Assembly: GCF_001637225.1 (NCBI RefSeq)
Contig: NZ_LVJI01000019.1
Location: forward strand, 51,488-115,487
Reading direction: 5' to 3'
DNA from: Paenibacillus antarcticus
Lineage (GTDB): Bacteria; Bacillota; Bacilli; Paenibacillales; Paenibacillaceae
Length of the DNA stretch: 64,000 nt
Shown: piece after piece, positions 33,953-42,822 of the stretch
Layout: each line of letters begins with the position of its first letter
How positions within the stretch are numbered: position 1 is the first letter of the stretch
Made by a program: the position numbers and the translations under genes
The notes under the pieces: generated by a model
Told to the model about the DNA's origin: nothing
The model's database searches: none
Seen by the model: the letters and a program-made list of their open reading frames with translations, nothing else

Positions 33953-34807
33953 CTATTTACCCTTTCGTGTCTGCTCAGCAAGGGTGTCCCATTGCTCTTC
34001 CGTAATCTCAAGCAGGTCATTGAATTCTCCTGCGCCTTGAAGCCACTCTCCTCCGTCGATGGTAACGACTTCTCCATTGATATAGCCGGCATAGTCTGAG
34101 ATCAAGTAAGCTGCCAAATGAGCAAGTTCTTCTTTATTACCCACACGGCGAAGGGGAATGCGATTGAGCATTTGCTGTTCGATTTCTGGTGTTGGCATAA
34201 GTCGGGATGTTGCGCCTTCTGTCGGAAAGGGGCCCGGTGCAATAGCTACTTGGCGTATCCCGTATCTCGCCCATTCTACTGCAAGGGAGCGAGTTAACGC
34301 TAATACGCCAGCCTTAGCCGCAGCGGAGGGTACAACAAAGGCCGAACCAGTGGAGGCATAAGTGGTTACGATATTTAGCATCGTACCCTGATGACCTTGG
34401 TTGATCCATCTTTTTCCCACTTCCAAAGTGGTGTAAAAGGATCCGTGCAATACGATATTTAAGACGGCATCTACCGCTCGGGGGGAGAGGCGTTCAGTTG
34501 GACTTATGAAATTGCCTGCAGCATTATTGACCAGACAATCGATTCGTCCGAATCGTTGTTCTACAGCCTCAACAAGGTCAAGAATTTGGACAGGATCCCG
34601 AACGTCGGTTACTTTGTAGAATACTTCTCCCCCATGAATACTTAGCTCTTCAGCTGCTGTTCTTAATGTATCTTCACGTCGACTAGCAATGGCTAGTTTT
34701 GCCCCAAGCTCGAGGAATTGTTCTCCCATGGCTCGTCCCAGTCCAGTAGCACCACCAGTGATAAGGACGACTTTGTCTTTCAGTAAATCTTTCGCAAAAG
34801 GTCCCAT
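33953..34807 (-). CDS. 2,4-dienoyl-CoA reductase-like SDR oxidoreductase
   Basis: This 284-residue short-chain dehydrogenase has the dinucleotide motif TGGATGLG at residues 17-24, NNAAGNF at about 93-99 and the active-site segment PSAAAKAGV. The Ser and catalytic Lys of that last motif are typical of the DECR type, in which the usual Tyr of YxxxK is replaced. Such enzymes reduce 2,4-dienoyl-CoA in the breakdown of unsaturated fatty acids. The ATG at 34807 has AAAGGAG upstream. No other beta-oxidation genes are near, so the exact substrate is not certain. Confidence 0.85.
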   Translation of the reverse strand: MGPFAKDLLKDKVVLITGGATGLGRAMGEQFLELGAKLAIASRREDTLRTAAEELSIHGGEVFYKVTDVRDPVQILDLVEAVEQRFGRIDCLVNNAAGNFISPTERLSPRAVDAVLNIVLHGSFYTTLEVGKRWINQGHQGTMLNIVTTYASTGSAFVVPSAAAKAGVLALTRSLAVEWARYGIRQVAIAPGPFPTEGATSRLMPTPEIEQQMLNRIPLRRVGNKEELAHLAAYLISDYAGYINGEVVTIDGGEWLQGAGEFNDLLEITEEQWDTLAEQTRKGK

Positions 34808-34963
34808 GATTCATTCTCCTTTGATTACCGAGGTTCCCACTTCACTAGATTATGCTGTTGTGATGGTGATGATGTTAGAAAAGATGGGATGCGTTTGAAT
34901 GAACTGTACATTGAATACGCTTATTGCTGAAATATTAGAATTGGCATCCATTACATTAGTTAA

Positions 34964-34992
34964 AGCAGGCTACCATATGAAAGGTAGCCTGC
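34964..34992 (-). terminator. Terminator of the repeat-protein gene (minus strand)
   Basis: GCAGGCTACC pairs with GGTAGCCTGC, followed on the minus strand by a short T tract. It lies 26 bases past the stop of the gene at 35018. Confidence 0.75.
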
Positions 34993-35017
34993 TCATTGTG
35001 GAATCATTTTGATTATT

Positions 35018-36049
35018 TCATTCTTTTATATCTTTTGATTCCTTCAATTCCTTGTCCTTACCGCCAAACTTAATCCCGAGCTGGCCGTTATGACCGCCTA
35101 CATGCCCCCCAATTCCTAAGTCAACCCCTTGGCCGCCACCTAACTGGCCCTTGGCATGAGCACCGATACCGTTATCACCCCCGAGCTTCGCACCGGTATT
35201 GAACCCGGCTCCTTGGCTGATGCCGAGGTGAACATTGGCATGAGCGCCGAGTCCACTCTCACCCCCGAGTTGTGCACCGGTATTAAGTCCGGCTCCTTGA
35301 CTGATGCCTAGGTGACTGTTGGCATGCGCGTTAAGACCATGCTCACCCCCAAGTTGTGCTAGCGTACTGAACCCGGTTTCTTGGCCACCGCCAATCTGAG
35401 CTTTGGCATGGGCACCGAGACCGTACTCGCCGCCGAGTTGTGCACCGGTGTTAAATCCTGCGCCTTGGCCGCCGCCAATCTGACCATTAGCCTGAGCACC
35501 TAGTCCGTATTTACCGCCGAGTTGTGCTTCGGTACTGAACCCACCCCCTTGGCTGAGACCGAGATGACCGTCAGCTTGTGCATTAAGTACATGTTTACCA
35601 CCGACCTGTCCACCCGTATTGAATTGAAGTCCTTGGTTGGTATTGAGGTCGGCTCCGCCATGCACGTTAATGCCATATTGATCTCCGAGGTGAGCACTTG
35701 CATGAGTGCCGATACTATTGAAGGTTACATGTCCGTCAGTGTTGAAGCCAACACCGTGTTTGCCGCCTAATTCGCCTCCAGTATCAAGGATAATGCCTTT
35801 TCCATCTCCTATAGAACCGTTGATATAACCATTCATACCCTGTTTTCTTCCCATTTGGCTGTCGGCTTGATGAATGTGCATTTCTTGTTGAGAAGAGGAG
35901 TGATGGTAGTAATGAGCGTAAGGGTAGGGTTGATCAGAACGGAAGGGATAGGAAGAGTAGTATGAATCAGCGGGTTGCTGGGAATCGGGGTTATAAGTAT
36001 AAATGGGATTTCGATCTTGACTTTTCGGATATTCACTTCCATTGGTCAT
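35018..36049 (-). CDS. Tandem-repeat glycine/glutamine-rich protein (possible spore-surface protein)
   Basis: I do not recognise a named family. The protein is 343 residues if it starts at ATG 36049, preceded by CTGGAGG; an upstream ATG at 36091 has no ribosome site. After a Tyr/Ser/Pro/His-rich N-terminus of about 75 residues comes a run of eight or more 28-residue units (84 bp each), built on AQLGG, GLGAHA, LGISQGAG and FNTG. The last 15 residues are charged (KELKESKD). No signal peptide is seen. The regular Gly-rich units could form a beta-roll or solenoid. A spore coat or exosporium role is a guess supported by its composition and the tgl gene nearby. Confidence 0.7.
   Translation of the reverse strand: MTNGSEYPKSQDRNPIYTYNPDSQQPADSYYSSYPFRSDQPYPYAHYYHHSSSQQEMHIHQADSQMGRKQGMNGYINGSIGDGKGIILDTGGELGGKHGVGFNTDGHVTFNSIGTHASAHLGDQYGINVHGGADLNTNQGLQFNTGGQVGGKHVLNAQADGHLGLSQGGGFSTEAQLGGKYGLGAQANGQIGGGQGAGFNTGAQLGGEYGLGAHAKAQIGGGQETGFSTLAQLGGEHGLNAHANSHLGISQGAGLNTGAQLGGESGLGAHANVHLGISQGAGFNTGAKLGGDNGIGAHAKGQLGGGQGVDLGIGGHVGGHNGQLGIKFGGKDKELKESKDIKE
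35096..35790 (-). repeat. 84-bp tandem coding repeats
   Basis: Conserved segments recur at exactly 84-base spacing (for example near 35180, 35264, 35348, 35432, 35516, 35600 and 35684). They encode the 28-residue protein repeat. The middle units are the most alike and the outer ones are degraded. Confidence 0.85.
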
Positions 36050-36143
36050 AGGTAAGCCTCCAGTATAGATTAGATGATATAGCCTATTCATTTAGGAATT
36101 GAAATGATACCTATTTCACGAGGGCGTTGAATATTGTCATATA

Positions 36144-36167
36144 ACAAAAAGGACACCGAGGGTGTCC
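36144..36167 (-). terminator. Terminator of the SNF2 gene (minus strand)
   Basis: GGACACC pairs with GGTGTCC around a three-base loop, and on the minus strand a run of five T residues follows directly. It lies 45 bases past the SNF2 stop codon. Confidence 0.85.
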
Positions 36168-36211
36168 ATAAAGTTGATTACAAGTCATTAACGCGTATGT
36201 TTAAATTGGGA

Positions 36212-39154
36212 TCATCCGGTCCAATCACGTCTTAGCGAGAAGAGGTCTTGTAGTTCATCGGTTGATAGTTCGGTAATCCATCCTTCAGTGCTTGAGATAA
36301 CATTATCGCTAAGTTGTTGTTTATTCGTAAGCATCTCATCAATACGTTCTTCCAATGTGCCCAGAGAGATGAACTTATGAACTTGTACATCCTTGGTCTG
36401 ACCGATGCGATAGGCGCGGTCCGTTGCCTGATTCTCAACGGCCGGATTCCACCAGCGATCGAAGTGAAAGACATGGTTGGCGGCTGTAAGATTAAGCCCT
36501 ACACCTCCTGCTTTAATCGAAAGAATGAAGACAGAAGGTTGCTCTTCAGGTGGTAATGTCTGAGATTGGAATTGATCAATCATACGATCACGTGCAGATT
36601 TAGATGTACTCCCATTTAAGTACAATACAGGCTCTTGAAGTTCTTGTTGTAGTACCTGCTGTAGCATATGTCCCATGCCAATATACTGTGTAAAGATAAG
36701 ACACCGCTCTCCCTCTTCTCGTAGTTCCTTTACCATCGCGAGAAGACGTTCAAGCTTAGAGGACCTGCTGATCAAGGTTTCGTTCTCAAGGGTTCCGTCC
36801 TTACCATTAGAGATTTCCGGAAGGGGTTCTTTCGTCAAGAGCATCGGATGATCACAGAGTTGTTTAAGATGTGTAAGAGCGGCCAGAATAGCTCCTTTAC
36901 GCTCAATACCTTCTAACTTCTGCATCCGTTCCATGAGATGAGTGACAGTATGATCATAAAGTGCACCCTGCTCCGTCGTGAGATGAATATATGTTTTCAT
37001 CTCATTCTTGTCAGGTAGATCAAGTTGAATGGCAGGGTCTTTCTTCTTGCGACGAAGCATAAACGGCTTCACTAACTGTTGTAAATCCTTCGTTCGTTGT
37101 TCATTGTGGTCCTTCTCGATGGCATTGATAAATCGATTATTGAAGGCGCGTGAACTACCAAGATATCCTGGATTGATGAAGTCGTAAAGAGACCAGAGCT
37201 CGGATAGTCGATTCTCGATAGGCGTTCCGGTAAGCGCAATACGATGCTTCGCAGGGAAACTACGCACGGCTGTGGATTGCTTGGTCTGGGCATTCTTTAT
37301 GTTCTGTGCTTCGTCTAAACAAATGGATGCCCATGTGAATTCTTTAAGCATATCCTGATCTAGCGTTGCAGTAGCATAGGATGTAAGAATGACATCTGCT
37401 TGTATCGCCTCTGCAAGAAATTCTTCACTGCTATACCGTTTGGTTCCATAATGGAGCATGACCCGCAAAGAAGGTGCAAAGCGGGTGATCTCTTTCTGCC
37501 AATTGCCTAGAACCGAGGTTGGGCAGATCAGGAGCGAAGGGAACCTGGCATCGGTATCTACCGTATTATCTTTAAGATGTAGTAAATAAGCGATGAACTG
37601 GACCGTTTTACCGAGCCCCATGTCATCGGCTAGACAGGCACCCAGTCCAAATTGTCTTAAGAAGGCAAGCCAAGCATACCCATCATGTTGATAAGAACGT
37701 AAGTTGGCTTGCAGACCCTCAGGCACGGCAAGTGTTGGCCAATCCGTCTGTTGTCTAAGCTGATTCATAATGGTCATGAGATGTTCATTAAGTTCAACTT
37801 CCAGTTGGATGCGTGCTGAAGTCTCAGGTTGTTCCGACGTCGGACGATCAGATTCACTTCCGTTGCCCAATAAATGTAGCTGGAGAATATCTTGAAAGGT
37901 GAGCCCTTGCATATTATCGACACCTGCCATAGCTTGACGAATTTGCGCCAACAAGGCTGGATCTAGCGGTATCCATTGTCCTCGGAATCGGACTAATCGT
38001 TCATTGCGAGCGACTAACTCAGCAAATTCAAGCTCTGTGAGTTGGGTCTCCCCAATGGCAATACGCCAATCGAAGTTAACTAACGAGTCAAGTCCGAATA
38101 GGGAGCCACCTGAGCTACCTTCACTAGAGCGGACTTTAGCTCGTAGTTTGGGCTTCTTGCGACTAGCGGCTTCCCACCAAGCAGGAAGAAGGACTTGCCA
38201 ACCGGCTTCAAGCAGACGTTGACTATCTGTTGTTAAGAACTCCCAAGCGGTTGCATCCGTCAGTGGTTGCTTCAGCACATCTTCACCACTTTGTACTAAT
38301 CGGTCACTAGGAAGACCTGCACGTAAGCGTTCAAGCCAACTAGCAGAGCGCTCTAGTACATGAGCCGACCATATATCGGGCCAAACACCAGATACCTGAG
38401 CGTCATCGGCAAGTCGAACAGGCGCTAGAACGGCTGGATCTAGCTTGTCTTGCAGAACGAGTTGAAGACGCCAAGACAGTTCGTTATCATCTGGCTCTAG
38501 CAATTGGAGAAGAGGTCGGAATGGGGCTGTATCTGCTTTCCAACCCATGGCAATTAACCAAGTCTGCTCATCTAAACCAGTAGTCGTCGTGCCGCCGCTC
38601 GTAAAGAGCAAGGGGAATTCTCTGCGTAAATCAGAAGCAGTCATTTCTGTTGCGTAGTAGCGTTGGAACACAGTACTTGAGAAGGCTGCACGTAACCCAG
38701 ATGCTGCCTCAGTATCGATGCCTATCTGCTCTAAGAGTGATAGTCCTTGTGGCGTAAACGTTCCATTATCCCAGCTCCACGCTAGTTTGCCTGACTGGAA
38801 TGCAGCAAAGCTTGGGATATATTTCTTCTCTTCTATAGAAGCAGCTAATATAGGAGCTAATTCAATCCACTGTGCTGCATCCTCAGCCCAAGTCCACTCG
38901 ATATGCTTGAGAAGCTTATGTTCGGCAAAAAAGGGGATGACTTGCTCAGACGGCAGAACGACAAGTTCAATATCTTGAATGGTCTGAATCTCAAGTTCAG
39001 TACCATAGAAGGAATCTTCATGCCATGCAAACAAGCGGTGCTTCAAGTATTGACCGGATACATAATTATACGTATTGGTAGATCCATACATAAGGGCATC
39101 TCCATAAGCGCTTAAGCTGATGTGGAGAGTAATCTTCTCTGTATATTGGTTCAT
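36212..39154 (-). CDS. SNF2-family DNA translocase/helicase
   Basis: This 980-residue protein has a long N-terminal region of about 480 residues, then a SNF2 ATPase. Walker A DDMGLGKT is at about 508-515, the DEAQ box at about 614-617 and the helicase C-terminal motifs KAGGVGLNL and DRAYRIGQ near the end. These proteins move along duplex DNA using ATP. The start overlaps the stop of the upstream SWIM gene by four bases (ATGA), so the two products are made together and likely work as a pair. The function is unknown; a role in DNA repair or remodelling is possible. The same two modules are fused in one protein at 52349. Confidence 0.9.
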   Translation of the reverse strand: MNQYTEKITLHISLSAYGDALMYGSTNTYNYVSGQYLKHRLFAWHEDSFYGTELEIQTIQDIELVVLPSEQVIPFFAEHKLLKHIEWTWAEDAAQWIELAPILAASIEEKKYIPSFAAFQSGKLAWSWDNGTFTPQGLSLLEQIGIDTEAASGLRAAFSSTVFQRYYATEMTASDLRREFPLLFTSGGTTTTGLDEQTWLIAMGWKADTAPFRPLLQLLEPDDNELSWRLQLVLQDKLDPAVLAPVRLADDAQVSGVWPDIWSAHVLERSASWLERLRAGLPSDRLVQSGEDVLKQPLTDATAWEFLTTDSQRLLEAGWQVLLPAWWEAASRKKPKLRAKVRSSEGSSGGSLFGLDSLVNFDWRIAIGETQLTELEFAELVARNERLVRFRGQWIPLDPALLAQIRQAMAGVDNMQGLTFQDILQLHLLGNGSESDRPTSEQPETSARIQLEVELNEHLMTIMNQLRQQTDWPTLAVPEGLQANLRSYQHDGYAWLAFLRQFGLGACLADDMGLGKTVQFIAYLLHLKDNTVDTDARFPSLLICPTSVLGNWQKEITRFAPSLRVMLHYGTKRYSSEEFLAEAIQADVILTSYATATLDQDMLKEFTWASICLDEAQNIKNAQTKQSTAVRSFPAKHRIALTGTPIENRLSELWSLYDFINPGYLGSSRAFNNRFINAIEKDHNEQRTKDLQQLVKPFMLRRKKKDPAIQLDLPDKNEMKTYIHLTTEQGALYDHTVTHLMERMQKLEGIERKGAILAALTHLKQLCDHPMLLTKEPLPEISNGKDGTLENETLISRSSKLERLLAMVKELREEGERCLIFTQYIGMGHMLQQVLQQELQEPVLYLNGSTSKSARDRMIDQFQSQTLPPEEQPSVFILSIKAGGVGLNLTAANHVFHFDRWWNPAVENQATDRAYRIGQTKDVQVHKFISLGTLEERIDEMLTNKQQLSDNVISSTEGWITELSTDELQDLFSLRRDWTG

Positions 39155-40800
39155 GGAATTAGCTTTCCTTTCCGAAGCTCCTCTTGGAGTGCGCGCAGTC
39201 GGCTATAACGGTTGCTAAATACGGTTATGAACTGTTCAAAGCGTGCTTCTTGCTTCATCTTTTTATATAACTTGGATAGACGCTTTAGTAATTTTACGGC
39301 TTGTTTATAGCTATCTCTATTTTTCTGAACAATATATCTTTCGACAGCCTGATGATAAAAGGGTAACATCAACTCGGGAGCATTTTTCTCAATGGGTTGA
39401 AATACACCAACACGATAATCTAGAGGTTCCCTACCCCTGCTTAACTGATAGTCCATCCATTGCTGCCACTTGTTATGTGCGAGTAATTTCTCTTCATAAA
39501 TCTTCTCAGTATAAGGTAGCATACGGACAAGTGTAGCCCACATGGAGTCCTCAGCTTCAGGAAGATGTCGAATGGTCTCGTCCCAATACACCCAATAATC
39601 ATGCAGGTTGTTGTTTCGATGGCTGCTAAGCAGTGGGCCAATTTCGTATAGCCAATGGCTCATTCGTGACCACTGTTCCGTACGTTGTAGAATCTTTAAA
39701 AAAGGAAGCACATGATCGGCATGTACAATGAAGGCAGCATCGGCGGCGTGTAACATGGCCCATGCCTGCTGATCTTCGGATAGATAGAAGTGCATCCAAC
39801 TCTGAGCTAACATCCATGACAGTCGCGACAATGAAGTGCCAAGTTCATCTTTTGCTGATTGTAAATGTTGCAATTCCGTCAAGTATATCTCGGGATCTGT
39901 AAGATTAGGCTGAATCCAATGTAGCCAAATCTGGATATAGACATCTAAGAAATAATTGAGATTCTGCGGTTCTCTCAGCATATGTGTACGCAAGTGGGTT
40001 AAAGTCTCTGTAACATGTGGTAAACGTTCTAGTTCAGCCTTCAGAGGAAGTTCATTCTTTAGACTAAGAATCATCAATTCTTGGATATCGTCAGCAGCGA
40101 CTTGTGTCTGAAAGCCCATATAGAAATTGGTCTGATGCCCTTGTTGTAATGGCTTCACCAGTTTTGTGAGTACAAATAGGTGCGCATGAAATCCAAACAG
40201 CTGCTCCATCACAGGGGATAGCTCAGGTTTTATCGTAAATATAGAAGCTAATGCACTTTGAGCATAGGGAGCATTAGGGATCTTCATCCCTAGTGGTGCA
40301 ATACATTCTTCGTAGAGGTCATACCACTCCGAAATGGTTAACGTGGTCAGCTGACTTGCTTGCGCTTTTAATTTGGCAGAAGCTTCAGCCTTTTGTATAT
40401 CCGCGTTCTGAACCGCTAAGCGACTCGAAGCAGCATGAGATGAAGGTTTCACCACTTGCTTAAACGTAGCTGCTGAGCTAGCATTCACGAGTGCATGAAC
40501 GGACCGCTCTTGTAGGTTGGCATATTCAAGTAAAGTAGCAATCATATGCTTACAATTGGATGGAACAGGGCAATTGCAATGATTGTCAGAAAAGGATTCT
40601 AGATTGAGTCTAACGGAGTAGTACTCATTTCCTTCAACGACAGCTTCAATACGCCCATCCGCGGGCATCGTTACCTGATGGACAAACCCTTGTTTGAAAT
40701 ATTGGAATCCACGTTTTATCGTAAGATCATTGAAATGTTGTGCGACGTTCTGAATGAGCATATGCCATTGCATATCATCCATGGTATAGGGTAGTTTCAT
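39151..40800 (-). CDS. SWIM zinc-finger protein partner of the SNF2 translocase
   Basis: This is a 549-residue protein. A SWIM finger lies at about residues 79-91 (CNCPVPSNCKHM: Cys, Cys, Cys, His ligands) in an N-terminal domain shared with the fused SWIM-SNF2 protein at 52349. The rest is mostly helical and has no recognised domain. SWIM fingers bind DNA or proteins. The gene overlaps the SNF2 gene by four bases. The start ATG at 40800 has CAGGAGA upstream with slightly long spacing. Confidence 0.83.
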   Translation of the reverse strand: MKLPYTMDDMQWHMLIQNVAQHFNDLTIKRGFQYFKQGFVHQVTMPADGRIEAVVEGNEYYSVRLNLESFSDNHCNCPVPSNCKHMIATLLEYANLQERSVHALVNASSAATFKQVVKPSSHAASSRLAVQNADIQKAEASAKLKAQASQLTTLTISEWYDLYEECIAPLGMKIPNAPYAQSALASIFTIKPELSPVMEQLFGFHAHLFVLTKLVKPLQQGHQTNFYMGFQTQVAADDIQELMILSLKNELPLKAELERLPHVTETLTHLRTHMLREPQNLNYFLDVYIQIWLHWIQPNLTDPEIYLTELQHLQSAKDELGTSLSRLSWMLAQSWMHFYLSEDQQAWAMLHAADAAFIVHADHVLPFLKILQRTEQWSRMSHWLYEIGPLLSSHRNNNLHDYWVYWDETIRHLPEAEDSMWATLVRMLPYTEKIYEEKLLAHNKWQQWMDYQLSRGREPLDYRVGVFQPIEKNAPELMLPFYHQAVERYIVQKNRDSYKQAVKLLKRLSKLYKKMKQEARFEQFITVFSNRYSRLRALQEELRKGKLIP

Positions 40801-40976
40801 TATTTATAAGTCTCCTGAGAGAGTAGAGTATAGTTTAGAACTGATTCTAATACATCATATCATTTAATACGAAATAAATAAGATGGAAGGTGAAATCATA
40901 TCTTTGTAATCTCAGTTGAGTGAATTACAATAAAGTAAAATGATGGACATATATTAATTATATGTAAGTTCGTTTA

Positions 40977-41005
40977 TTGACCGCCGTATAAATTGCATAT
41001 ATAAT
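40977..41005 (+). promoter_or_regulatory. Promoter of the RRNPP regulator gene
   Basis: TTGACC and a perfect TATAAT are separated by 17 bases. The -10 lies 60 bases before the TTG start of the regulator gene. It is one of the strongest-looking promoters in the window. Confidence 0.75.
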
Positions 41006-41064
41006 CAAATGATACTAAATTATGGATTTTTTTCAATATGTGTTATATCATAGGGGTGATCTAG

Positions 41065-42432
41065 TTGAAGCCTAACATCACGATTCGCTCAGAAATAGAA
41101 GATTACATAAGAAGAAATGGTATGAACCTACAAGAATTATCACAAGCAGCGGGTATGAACAAAGGGATTCTAAGTGCGGTTATTAATCGGAATCCACCCA
41201 AGCCTATTGCAGTCAGACAATTAGATCTAATAACATCTGGGATGGCGCTTCCAGAGGGGGAATTATACGAGTTATATGTAGATGAATGTTTCATTACGAA
41301 TCCTCCCAATTGGCGACGGTTAAGACCTTTCATTCAACGGTGTGCGGAGCTTGAGAAGTATGAGTGCATTGAGAGTATTCTGCATCGGCTTGCGGAAGAT
41401 CTTTCATTCATTCCTGGATTATTTGAGACGGCAGAATTACTATATAATCAACGTTTGAAAAAAGCAGCGGTCCTATTGTACAAATGTGTAGCTGAAGGAG
41501 AAAGATTTCAACACTCCGAGAGGTTAGCTATTTGTCAGTTTAGATTATTTTCCCTTTCTATTGGAGAAGATCAGCAAGATAATCTTCGGGCAGCGGTTCG
41601 ATTTGAGACTTATATAGATCGTCTTCCGGAAGATATTCAGTTGGATGCTCTATGTGAATTTATGAATGTCTACTTCTCTTTAGACAACTTGGACAAGGTC
41701 ATAGAGATTTCAAAAAAATTAGTATTTAGAGCAGATTGCCAACATGCTATAAACAAGTTGAATGTAAAGCGAACGGAAAGAAGGACAAAATACCCTGTTT
41801 TGGTATATAAAGCATATGCGTATTTGATGAGAGCTGGAGCACTTGGTAGAAGGCAAGATTATAATGAGGCGTATAAATATACACTATTATATATCAACAT
41901 GGATTGGTCAGAAGAACGAGAAAAAGATGTGAATACGTACATCGCTAATTTTCAGGCATGGGGTGAATCTAACTCAAACGTTCATAGAATGCGACAAGGC
42001 GAATGGAATCTGTTGCATAAATACGTAGATTATATGAGTGAGAATGAAGAGGAAGTGTTACAAGGGCTCTATACGCTTACCGAGATGGCGAATAGATCTG
42101 ATGTCGATTTGGATCTGGATTGGGTGTTAACTCAATTTGAAGAGCAGATTTCCTCTTACGTCGAATTGAACTGGTTTCCTGATTATTACTCTAAACAATT
42201 TAGTTTGGATTATTGTATTAGGTTTCTCATTGAGTTAGCTGTTTATCATTTGCGGAGGCAACGGTATGACACCGGATTTGAATGGATCCTACATAGTTTG
42301 AATAAATCGATTATAGTAAAAAGTGATATAACGTTTATTAAATGTGTAAAGATATTCGAGGAATTTAGGCATGTTGCATCCGCAAATGCACAAATAGAGT
42401 ATTCAAGAATAGTGAAAGAGGTGAAAACTTGA
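41065..42432 (+). CDS. RRNPP-type HTH-TPR quorum-sensing regulator (AimR/AloR-like)
   Basis: This 455-residue protein has an N-terminal helix-turn-helix of the Xre type at about residues 8-40 (LQELSQAAGMNKGILSAVI), then a helical repeat region rich in TPR-like pairs up to the end. The segment NPPKPIAVRQLDLITSGM followed by LPEGELYELYVDECF is typical of Paenibacillus AimR/AloR-like proteins. Such regulators bind a secreted peptide in the TPR groove and alter DNA binding. TTG 41065 is chosen because AGGGGTGAT precedes it. A 41-codon secreted-peptide gene follows after one base, and a strong promoter lies upstream. Targets are unknown. Confidence 0.82.
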   Translation: MKPNITIRSEIEDYIRRNGMNLQELSQAAGMNKGILSAVINRNPPKPIAVRQLDLITSGMALPEGELYELYVDECFITNPPNWRRLRPFIQRCAELEKYECIESILHRLAEDLSFIPGLFETAELLYNQRLKKAAVLLYKCVAEGERFQHSERLAICQFRLFSLSIGEDQQDNLRAAVRFETYIDRLPEDIQLDALCEFMNVYFSLDNLDKVIEISKKLVFRADCQHAINKLNVKRTERRTKYPVLVYKAYAYLMRAGALGRRQDYNEAYKYTLLYINMDWSEEREKDVNTYIANFQAWGESNSNVHRMRQGEWNLLHKYVDYMSENEEEVLQGLYTLTEMANRSDVDLDLDWVLTQFEEQISSYVELNWFPDYYSKQFSLDYCIRFLIELAVYHLRRQRYDTGFEWILHSLNKSIIVKSDITFIKCVKIFEEFRHVASANAQIEYSRIVKEVKT

Positions 42433-42433
42433 A

Positions 42434-42559
42434 ATGAAAAAGCAAATGGTTGTTATGTTGATTGCACTTATTATCGTTATTGGATTACCTCAACCAGGAG
42501 GTCCGGTAGATGGGGGTCAGATTACTCCGCTTACTGGTGGTGGTACAGGCAGACTTTAG
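42434..42559 (+). CDS. Secreted peptide precursor, candidate pheromone of the RRNPP regulator
   Basis: This 41-residue frame starts at ATG 42434, one base after the regulator stop codon, with GAGGTG nine bases upstream. It has a lysine-rich start, a hydrophobic stretch (MVVMLIALIIVIGL) and a hydrophilic Pro/Gly-rich C-terminal part (PQPGGPVDGG then PLTGGGTGRL). This is the architecture of RRNPP pro-peptides, which are exported, cut to 5-10 residues, and re-imported. The C-terminal end is the likely pheromone region but its exact cut is unknown. It is too short to appear in routine gene calls. A strong terminator follows at 42650. Confidence 0.75.
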   Translation: MKKQMVVMLIALIIVIGLPQPGGPVDGGQITPLTGGGTGRL

Positions 42560-42649
42560 TATTTGCTTCTAAATTGTTCCGAATGCTAGAAAAGATATCT
42601 TTCAGAGCAGTACATAAATCGTTTAATTAAATCGCAAGACAGAATTACT

Positions 42650-42693
42650 CCGTGTAAACAGTTCAACAACTGTTTGCACGGTGTTTTTTTTTT
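42650..42693 (+). terminator. Strong terminator after the peptide gene
   Basis: A stem of about 14 bp (CCGTG and AAACAGTT pairing with CAACTGTTT and CACGG) is followed by a run of ten T residues. It separates the RRNPP-peptide pair from the next operon. Confidence 0.93.
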
Positions 42694-42822
42694 GCATCTA
42701 TAATAATAACCCCTCAAACCACCTAATCTGAAAAAACTAACCCTCTTTCCTAAATTTCGCACCTCCCCAAAGGAAAAAAATACCTTCATAATGAGCCTAT
42801 ACACTTAGAAGGGGTGAATAAA

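Noticed and set aside
35096..35790. Regular repeats that could suggest a CRISPR array.
   Set aside because: The 84-base units have no spacer pattern and encode an uninterrupted protein with 28-residue repeats.
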